From Deltaproteobacteria bacterium (lineage in GTDB: Bacteria; Bdellovibrionota_C; UBA2361; SZUA-149; JADYYL01): a DNA stretch of 8,111 nt. The stretch's first letter is position 1. Each line of letters starts with the position of its first letter. Location: assembly GCA_020853655.1 (NCBI GenBank), contig JADYYL010000171.1, forward strand, positions 1 to 8,111, read 5' to 3'. Of the stretch, positions 1 through 4,653 are shown piece by piece. The position numbers and the translations under genes are program-made. The notes under the pieces are model-generated. The model made no database searches. It was not told the DNA's origin and worked only from the letters and a program-made list of their open reading frames with translations.

Positions 1-690
1 CGGATCGAAAACGGAGAGCGCGGCACCGCAACTCTGTCGCGAGATAATTGAAGTGTACCCTGCAGTCGAGAACGCGGGTCCGCCAAGGAGCGGTTGCCAC
101 TCGGTGGGAATCACTCCCATCTGAGATTTCACCAAGCCGGTGCGCACTTGGTTGGCGAGCACACCGGATGTGAATCGACCGGCCCACGGGCCAGTGAGTG
201 CGGTGAGTGAAGTTCCTGACCAGTGACTTGCGGAAGTAACACCGTTTGCGTCGTAGCTCGCAAACCCGGTGACGACGACTCGGCCGCCTTGCTCGAGTAC
301 TCCTCCCAACGTGAGCTGACCGCCGTCGTTGCTTGGGAGTATCTTCAACAGTTCGTTGAAGTCCGGACCCTGACAGGGTGCGACGACTTGGGCCATCTGG
401 CCAATAGCTGGAATGCGAAGTTTCGCGATCCCCCTTCGAGCACTTCCGATGTTACAGGCGACATAGAGGAAGTCTCCATCTTCTGAGACACCGAGCGCGG
501 AGCCTCCGTAACTGAGATCTCCGCCTGATCCGTCAGGCCAGTCATAGGTGAAGGTTCCCCGCACGAATACGGAACTCATATTGAATCGTGGATTGGTGCG
601 CGGGTCAGCGTGAAGCGGTTCGGCAATTCCGATCGTGAGAGCGAAGACTGCTGGGATGAGAAACGAACGTATTTTTGCTCTGGAGGACAT
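1..690 (-). CDS. Secreted protein of unknown function, 3' end outside window
   Basis: The frame is open for 230 codons from ATG at 690 to the window edge, so the C-terminus is missing. An AGGAG ribosome-binding site lies 4-5 nt before the ATG, which fixes the start. The N-terminus is a classical Sec signal peptide: basic residues 4-8 (RAKIR), a hydrophobic stretch at about 10-23, and a likely signal peptidase I site after L-H-A (residue 28). The mature part is rich in G, S, T and V, with short beta-type segments such as GDFLYVACNIG and RVVVTGF, which suits an extracytoplasmic beta-rich (perhaps propeller-like) protein. It has two cysteines in the visible part of the mature protein outside the signal region plus none obviously metal-binding. 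I do not recognise the family. It diverges from the plus-strand repeat-protein gene across a long intergenic region. That it is a real secreted gene is well supported; its function is unknown. Confidence 0.85.
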   Translation of the reverse strand, partial: MSSRAKIRSFLIPAVFALTIGIAEPLHADPRTNPRFNMSSVFVRGTFTYDWPDGSGGDLSYGGSALGVSEDGDFLYVACNIGSARRGIAKLRIPAIGQMAQVVAPCQGPDFNELLKILPSNDGGQLTLGGVLEQGGRVVVTGFASYDANGVTSASHWSGTSLTALTGPWAGRFTSGVLANQVRTGLVKSQMGVIPTEWQPLLGGPAFSTAGYTSIISRQSCGAALSVFDP

Positions 691-711
691 AACGCTCCTT
701 AACCTATCAAC

Positions 712-728
712 TTCGCGCCAGGCGAGAA
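712..728. promoter_or_regulatory. 17-bp near-perfect palindrome upstream of the secreted-protein gene
   Basis: The sequence TTCGCGCCAGGCGAGAA is symmetric about its central base except for one mismatched pair. It sits 22-38 bases before the ATG at 690, in the 5' leader. The size and symmetry suit an operator for a dimeric regulator or a small leader hairpin. Further upstream on the minus strand there is a weak extended -10 candidate (TG then AATACT, near 785-793) and a TTGACA at 815-820. The spacing between them is about 24 bases, too long for a standard sigma-70 promoter, so I do not call a promoter. Confidence 0.25.
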
Positions 729-1216
729 CCCACCCTTATGAGTCGGCGCGGGGGCGCTAATGCTAAACCCCGATCCCAAGCCCTAGTATTACATGAAGAA
801 GTTCCCCCGAAGGCTGTCAAAGTACAGATGGAGGCATGGGATCCCAATCCCGCGGTTCTTTAGTCCCTCAGCCCGCCATGCGTCGAACGTCGGCATAATT
901 CTGTGCAGTGATGGTTCGAGGTGCCTCAGAGAAGCGCGAGCGAGTGAGGGCGAGGGTGCAAATCAGTCGTGTCAGCAAGGGCTTACCCGAACGACGAGGC
1001 GATTTGCGGAACGCCTCTCGCGCGGAATCTCGGAGGGCATCGTCTGCAGAATAGCTCTCCGGTACGCTCTCTCGGCTCGCTTATTCCAATTGAAGGGCTC
1101 GCACCGCCCACCGGAGTTGGATTTTACTGATGGGTCCACCCGTTGGCTTCGAGGGAAGCTCCTATTCAGCGGAGGTCGAGTGGCGGAAGGGGCGCCTCAT
1201 TTCCAAGGATCGCCCC

Positions 1217-1344
1217 GAGAAGTGTTGTCGCTCGATTTTGTATCGAGATTTCAACAGGTTTTCTCTCTCCATGCACTCCAAGGGGCTCTGTGTGTCGCAT
1301 CTTGTTCCCTGCGTCCCCCTTCGGACTATCGTGCAACACTTCTC
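1217..1344. repeat. Inverted repeat enclosing a stem-loop
   Basis: GAGAAGTGTTG at 1217-1227 is the exact reverse complement of CAACACTTCTC at 1334-1344. Between them, CTCGAT (1231-1236), loop TTTGT and ATCGAG (1242-1247) form a perfect 6-bp hairpin. TGTTG (1223-1227) can also pair with CAACA at about 1252-1256, which would lengthen this hairpin and compete with the long-range pairing. No U-tract follows directly, so it is not an obvious terminator. It could be a structured leader or a small RNA, or it may have arisen by chance. Confidence 0.35.
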
Positions 1345-1411
1345 TGTTCCGGCTGAATAACGATTGGTGGGTAATCTCCGATAGATTTTTGTATTCTTGC
1401 ACACGGGTTTT

Positions 1412-2059
1412 ATGGCCTCACTTACTACCGAATCTTCTCGTCGCATCGCTCCAGATAACTCGAACGCTCCCCGACAGGAGCACGAAGGACCGGTCTGTTC
1501 CCTCGACGGACCCCGCGGCTGTGCAATGGATCGATCGAAACTTCGGGAGATGCTCGAGCGAGCGGGTCATACGTCCAATAGCGCGGCCGACATGGGTATC
1601 GTGCGCGACGCGACGTCAGCGGAAGGGCGTCACGGAGATTTTCGGATGAAGCTTCCTGAGCAGGGGCTTGAGAAACTTGGCGCAACGCCGAAGGATCCAA
1701 GTGGCGAGACCTATGTGCTCCACGGGTCGTTCTCCGAAGCGCGTGCCGGCCACCAGCGGATGAAGCTTTCGGAACAGGAGTTCGAGCAACTCCGCGCGAC
1801 CGTGAAGGATCCCAATGCCGAGACCTTCACCATCTCAGGCTCTTCGGCCCAAATTCGAGCGGGTCATCAACGTGTAAAGCTCTCGGATCAAGAGCTCGAC
1901 CAATATCGAGCAACGCCGAAAGACCCGAGCGGTGACACCGGTGAAACCTTCGTATTGCACGGTTCGTTCTCAGAGGCGCGAGCCGGCCATCGTCGGACGA
2001 AGTTGAATGAGCAAGAGCTCGCGCAGCTTCGAGCAACGCCGAAAGATCCCTCTGCGTAG
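1412..2059 (+). CDS. Protein with 38-residue tandem repeats, function unknown
   Basis: This is a 215-residue soluble protein with no signal peptide and no membrane segment. Residues 1-78 are non-repetitive and polar, including a helical stretch at about 39-52. From residue 79 on, a module recurs: a charged amphipathic part of the form M-K-L-x-E-Q-E-x-x-Q-L-R-A-T-P-K-D-P-S, then a linker such as GETFVLHGSFSEARAGHQR. The K-L anchors are at residues 80, 118, 156 and 197, so the spacing is 38, 38 and 41; the third unit carries a three-residue insertion (about GDT). The protein stops inside the fourth module. Differences between copies are mostly synonymous, for example in the GSFSEARAGH segment of copies 1 and 3, which argues strongly that this frame is translated and under selection. 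ATG 1412 is preferred over the in-frame TTG at 1397, but neither has a clear ribosome-binding site; ATG 1526 is a further option. I do not recognise the family. Confidence 0.8.
   Translation: MASLTTESSRRIAPDNSNAPRQEHEGPVCSLDGPRGCAMDRSKLREMLERAGHTSNSAADMGIVRDATSAEGRHGDFRMKLPEQGLEKLGATPKDPSGETYVLHGSFSEARAGHQRMKLSEQEFEQLRATVKDPNAETFTISGSSAQIRAGHQRVKLSDQELDQYRATPKDPSGDTGETFVLHGSFSEARAGHRRTKLNEQELAQLRATPKDPSA
1646..2056 (+). repeat. Coding tandem repeat, 114-123 bp units, 3.5 copies
   Basis: The units run 1646-1759, 1760-1873, 1874-1996 and a partial 1997-2056. The first two are exactly 114 bp and the third is 123 bp because of a 9-bp in-frame insertion. At the DNA level the copies have drifted, mostly at third codon positions, so this is an old array kept for its protein sequence and not a recent slippage product. 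Copies 1 and 3 are closest in the linker, while copy 2 has a divergent linker (about ETFTISGSSAQIRAG). That pattern could mean alternating higher-order units or conversion between copies 1 and 3. Confidence 0.85.
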
Positions 2060-2266
2060 TCTTTCACGGACGCTCGGCGCTTCTCCTCATCGTGAGCCGA
2101 GGAGCGCCGACGTTGTCTCCTCTCCGAGCTTGGCGCCCCTCGTCAGCTTGGTCCAACACTCTTCCTCTTCACTAACACGGTCGCCAGCACGCGGAGTTTT
2201 ATAACCCCTTCCGGGGACCTCTCGCGGGGCTTTACAATGCCGTGAGGGAGTTTGCCTCCGCCGCAA
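2060..2266. other. Convergent intergenic gap with hairpins
   Basis: This lies between the stop of the repeat-protein gene (plus) and the stop of the Yip1-like gene (minus). An imperfect hairpin pairs TCGGCGC plus TCCTC (2074-2088, with a 3-base bulge) with GAGGAGCGCCGA (2099-2110), 15 bases after the plus-strand stop. A second, smaller hairpin is CCCC-TTCC-GGGG at 2205-2216; read on minus its loop is GGAA. Neither is followed by a clean U-tract, so they could be weak or Rho-assisted terminators for the two converging genes. I see no gene here. Confidence 0.4.
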
Positions 2267-2902
2267 TCATACAGACTGGAGTGGCCCGTCGATCTCTCGA
2301 GTTGGTTGCCTGTCGTCGCTACCGCCCTCGGACGCGTCGATCGTTGCGAGTACATACGCAATCATCATAACGAAGAAGATCACGGTTGCGATCACGGTCA
2401 ATATTGTCATGGCGAGGGTGGCTCGAAAAAACGAGAACTTCATCGCGACCGCGGTGCCGATTACTGTAATCCAACAGGACCAACAGATGAGGATGAGGAG
2501 CGCGACAAGCACACCGGCTTCTGTGCCATCGACGAATGTGAACGGAAGCGCGACGAGAAGACCCGGCACGACTGGAAGCGCGGCAAACCCACTGACGATC
2601 CGAACGGCTCGATCGTTTCTGACGCCCCCACACAAGCGGCCGATAATCCCGATGCACCATCCCCAGGCATAAAGAAATACTGGCGTGCCTGCGGTGAGGA
2701 TGATCGAAGTAGTGTCCGGCGCCTGGGCGAGAACGCCAGGGCTCAGATACTGAAGTGTGAGACAGAGGACTGACGAGGCCAGACAGATCGCGTGTGCCGC
2801 ACCATGGTGATCCTGAGCGATCGCAAGCTCAAAACCCTCTCGGGGCGAGGTAAGGACCTTTCTCGATATCTCCAGGAGTGACGGTTCTTGTGTAGCTCTC
2901 AT
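2267..2902 (-). CDS. Yip1-like multipass membrane protein (putative)
   Basis: This is a 211-residue integral membrane protein. The start at 2902 is chosen because GGAG lies 5 nt upstream of it; longer frames extend to 3031 but add a poorly hydrophobic, arginine-rich leader with no ribosome-binding site. The N-terminus is amphipathic and contains V-L-T-S-P-R-E-G-F (about residues 16-24), resembling the 'P-x-x-x-F' lead-in of bacterial Yip1-domain proteins. It is followed by about five hydrophobic segments (near 36-56, 66-90, 100-123, 128-153 and 160-187) and a short acidic tail. Yip1-family proteins have five helices, which fits, but the assignment rests on topology and the N-terminal motif only. 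Their role in bacteria is poorly defined. A decayed copy of its C-terminal half lies at 4393-4642. It is the next gene after the HExxH gene on the same strand but is separated from it by 289 bases and a likely terminator, so it probably has its own promoter. Confidence 0.7.
   Translation of the reverse strand: MRATQEPSLLEISRKVLTSPREGFELAIAQDHHGAAHAICLASSVLCLTLQYLSPGVLAQAPDTTSIILTAGTPVFLYAWGWCIGIIGRLCGGVRNDRAVRIVSGFAALPVVPGLLVALPFTFVDGTEAGVLVALLILICWSCWITVIGTAVAMKFSFFRATLAMTILTVIATVIFFVMMIAYVLATIDASEGGSDDRQPTREIDGPLQSV
2544..2582. repeat. 9-bp direct repeat flanking a segment deleted in the relic copy
   Basis: GGAAGCGCG occurs at 2544-2552 and again at 2574-2582, exactly 30 bp apart, inside the Yip1-like gene. 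The related relic at 4393-4642 has only one matching GAAGCGCG and lacks precisely this 30-bp interval. That is what slipped-strand or short-homology deletion between the two repeats would produce. The deletion removes ten residues (about PVVPGLLVAL) of the third membrane segment. Confidence 0.7.
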
Positions 2903-3152
2903 GGGAACTCCGCGGAATGATGGCTCGTGAGCGCTGCTGCAGAGTATTTGTATCCCGATTCGCGGCAAGAGGAACGGACGATCCGAACTCAAAGAAGAAA
3001 TGAGAGCTCCCGAGAGCCGACATCGGAGCACGTTCTCGAACTGCGTGGCGCCCGAACCGCGGACTGTCAGCCGTGCGGGGTAGTGAAGAGTCGTTCGGAA
3101 AACAACTCCTCACCTCTCGGCGTGGACGTCGAACACTCTCTCAGGCTGAGAA
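2903..3152. other. Intergenic leader region of the Yip1-like gene
   Basis: About 250 bases separate the terminator after the HExxH gene from the start of the Yip1-like gene. Short frames on both strands have no ribosome-binding site or recognisable content. A promoter for the downstream gene is expected here, but only poor -10/-35 matches (for example TACAAA on minus near 2948-2955) are visible. I see no RNA gene. Confidence 0.4.
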
Positions 3153-3200
3153 CAAAAAGGCGCGATTCACTTGGCCGACCGCTCCAACGGTCTAGCGCCT
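3153..3200 (-). terminator. Probable intrinsic terminator overlapping the end of the HExxH gene
   Basis: Read on minus, AGGCGC (3195-3200, the last two sense codons) pairs with GCGCCT (3158-3163), which is followed by a T-rich tract (TTTTTGTT). Inside this outer stem, GACCG and CGGTC form a second 5-bp hairpin with a 6-base loop, beginning within the stop codon. Stem plus U-tract is the standard Rho-independent architecture, although the internal loop between the two stems is asymmetric. The overlap with the coding sequence is unusual but not unknown. Confidence 0.5.
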
Positions 3201-4259
3201 GCCAACCGCACCTCGAGCTGCCATGAATTCGCTCACGTGTCTCGGAATCTCGTTCGCGAGTCCCGCAGCTCGTGATGCTTCCACAGAGGGATCCGAGGGG
3301 GACACTTTCGTCTTGGCCGCTATGTCATTCAAATATCTTCGCTCGAAATACGACTGGGCTCCTTCCTGGACGTACTGCTCGAGCCCTCCCCGATAGGGCT
3401 GCGAGAGAATCGCATGCTGTCTTACCCAGCTTTGATAGGAAGCGACATCGGCGGGATTGCCGGATTGAGCGTCAACGCGGCGGTTCTCAAGTATCTCTGC
3501 CGACAACGCGACGAACTTTTGCCCACCGGGCAGATATGGCTCAGACGCTTTCGCGTTGCCGCCGAAACGTTCAAGCACTGCTGCGGTGTAAAAGGCGGGA
3601 GATGGATGGGATTCCAGAATACGCCGAAGGGAATAGTCCTCGACGGATGCGATCTTTCCGAACGTTGCGGGCAGGCGACGCTGCAGGTACTCCGTCTGCG
3701 CTTTGGTCGCACCATATTCAAGGGTTCCTCGGTCTGCATGAGACAGTTCGTGCACGATCACTGACTTGGCAGCTTCCGCGCGCGCTTGTGGCGTCACGAC
3801 ACCGCCCGAACGGAACTCTTTGGGAAGCGGAGTGTCGCCGCCGACACTGGGAACTCGGACGACAAGCTCAGCAAGACCCGCAGTCACCCACGCTTCGGCC
3901 GGATCGCGCTCCGATGATGGGGTGCCGATCACCAGCAGACTCGGACCTTTTCCACTCGAAGGGGGCAGACGCAGTCCACGGATCGGCTGACCACTCGGGC
4001 TACGAGAATTCACGATCGTGACCTTTGCCACATCCCAGCGCTTCTCGAGCGCTGGGTCGATCTCCTTCAACATCTGAACCGTTTCGCGAAGCTGTGTGAG
4101 CGAGGGTGCCGCCAGAGCCGATGCTCCTGTCGCGAACTGCTCGGCGAACTGAAGCTCCGGTTTTATTTCTGGGTATTGAAGTCGGGCCTCTCGCGTAGCC
4201 ACTGAAGAAGCAGAGTGCTCCGGAGACCTGGCTCTACTGCTTTGGAGTTTCGTATCCAT
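3192..4259 (-). CDS. Putative zinc metallopeptidase-like protein with HELSH motif
   Basis: This is a 355-residue protein without a signal peptide or membrane helix. Residues 170-174 are H-E-L-S-H, the HExxH signature in which two histidines bind zinc and the glutamate is the general base. It is preceded by a helix-like hydrophobic run (KSVIV) and followed by A-D-R, as in gluzincin/metzincin-type active-site helices. A third zinc ligand is not obvious; glutamates in SAEILENRR (about 253-261) or QEGAQSYFERR (about 298-308) are candidates. The N-terminal 50 residues are polar and low in structure; the middle has beta-type strands (LLVIGTP, ELVVRVP). The frame is open back to an ATG at 4403, but those codons run through the relic at 4393-4642, so the start at 4259 is preferred, although its ribosome-binding site (GAG, 7 nt upstream) is weak. 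The family is not recognised. It could be a housekeeping protease or a self-contained toxin/effector domain; the sequence does not decide. Confidence 0.75.
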   Translation of the reverse strand: MDTKLQSSRARSPEHSASSVATREARLQYPEIKPELQFAEQFATGASALAAPSLTQLRETVQMLKEIDPALEKRWDVAKVTIVNSRSPSGQPIRGLRLPPSSGKGPSLLVIGTPSSERDPAEAWVTAGLAELVVRVPSVGGDTPLPKEFRSGGVVTPQARAEAAKSVIVHELSHADRGTLEYGATKAQTEYLQRRLPATFGKIASVEDYSLRRILESHPSPAFYTAAVLERFGGNAKASEPYLPGGQKFVALSAEILENRRVDAQSGNPADVASYQSWVRQHAILSQPYRGGLEQYVQEGAQSYFERRYLNDIAAKTKVSPSDPSVEASRAAGLANEIPRHVSEFMAARGAVGRR

Positions 4260-4392
4260 AAATGTCTCATTCGAAAAAAACCGTGGAACGCCTCTCGAGG
4301 TTATGGGCAATCGAGGGCGAGAGTTGCACCAGCTCGGCGACTTTCCGCATTGATGTCCGATCTTCCCCAGTGTGGACTGATGAGCGGGAGAT
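4260..4392. other. Leader of the HExxH gene
   Basis: This stretch between the relic and the HExxH start holds no gene. On minus it ends with a seven-base T run (complement of 4274-4280) preceded by a short self-complementary CCTCGAGAGG. That is reminiscent of a weak terminator, but the stem is too short and too far from the T run to call. Confidence 0.4.
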
Positions 4393-4642
4393 TGAACATA
4401 CATAACCCATAGGAATCACGGAGCAGATCATGCACGCGATGAAGCACACTCCCGTCATGACCGGGTTCGGAGAAACGAGAACGTCAGAGCGACGGCGATG
4501 CCATGAGCGAGCTCGAAGATGACTCGCAGAGGATAGGAAAGAACGCGACGCGGATGGCTGTCGCTGTGCCATCGACGAATGTGAAACGAAGCGCGGCAAA
4601 ACCACTGACGAGTCGAACGGCTCGATCGTTCCTGACGCCGCC
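4393..4642 (-). pseudogene. Decayed copy of the C-terminal half of the Yip1-like gene
   Basis: 4564-4642 aligns with 2521-2629 of the intact gene at 72 of 79 positions once a 30-bp gap is allowed. Translated on minus it reads GGVRNDRAVRLVSGFAAL then RFTFVDGT, against GGVRNDRAVRIVSGFAALP and FTFVDGT in the intact protein. The homology continues more weakly: a one-base deletion shifts the frame, giving GIAVALTFSFLRT against GTAVAMKFSFFRA. A second shift near 4458 then gives MTGVCFIACMICSVIPMGYV against MTILTVIATVIFFVMMIAYV. The unshifted frame hits a stop at 4484-4486. No counterpart of the N-terminal half is present; similarity ends within about 11 bases of the stop codon of the TadG-like gene. 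It is therefore a truncated, frameshifted relic of a paralogue, not a functional gene. Confidence 0.85.
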
Positions 4643-4653
4643 CCGGGATCTCC

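Larger units (their letters stand above)
691..1411. other. Long intergenic region without a convincing gene
   Basis: This lies between divergent genes (secreted protein to the left, repeat protein to the right). Open frames exist on both strands, the longest at 793-1356 on plus. Their products are R/S/L-rich, have no recognisable domain or good ribosome-binding site, and overlap each other in several frames, so I do not call them. The visible structure is an 11-bp perfect inverted repeat (1217-1227 and 1334-1344) that encloses a 6-bp perfect hairpin at 1231-1247. The region should hold the promoters of both flanking genes. It could also hold a small RNA or a decayed gene that can no longer be recognised. 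Confidence 0.6.

Noticed and set aside
785..820. TTGACA plus extended -10 as a sigma-70 promoter for the secreted-protein gene
   Set aside because: The spacing of about 24 bases is too long and the -10 hexamer matches at only four positions.
793..1356. 187-codon plus-strand open frame in the long intergenic region
   Set aside because: The product is R/S/L-rich without domain, signal or membrane pattern. There is no ribosome-binding site, and overlapping frames of similar length occur on both strands, as expected by chance in this base composition.
2252..2773. 173-codon plus-strand open frame opposite the Yip1-like gene
   Set aside because: Its highly charged product is the mirror of hydrophobic codons on the other strand, a typical antisense artefact of a membrane-protein gene.
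2903..3031. N-terminal extension of the Yip1-like protein to 3031
   Set aside because: The extension is arginine/serine-rich with no ribosome-binding site, whereas ATG 2902 has GGAG at ideal spacing and starts a family-like N-terminus.
4260..4403. Longer start (ATG 4403) for the HExxH gene
   Set aside because: The extra 48 codons have a biased, unfolded-looking composition, there is no ribosome-binding site, and the first codons run through the relic of the Yip1-like gene in a different frame from its original one.
4267..4605. 112-codon minus-strand open frame as a small gene
   Set aside because: It is a composite of relic sequence read partly out of its original frame. Only the middle part (about MTGVCFIACM) corresponds to the ancestral membrane protein frame.
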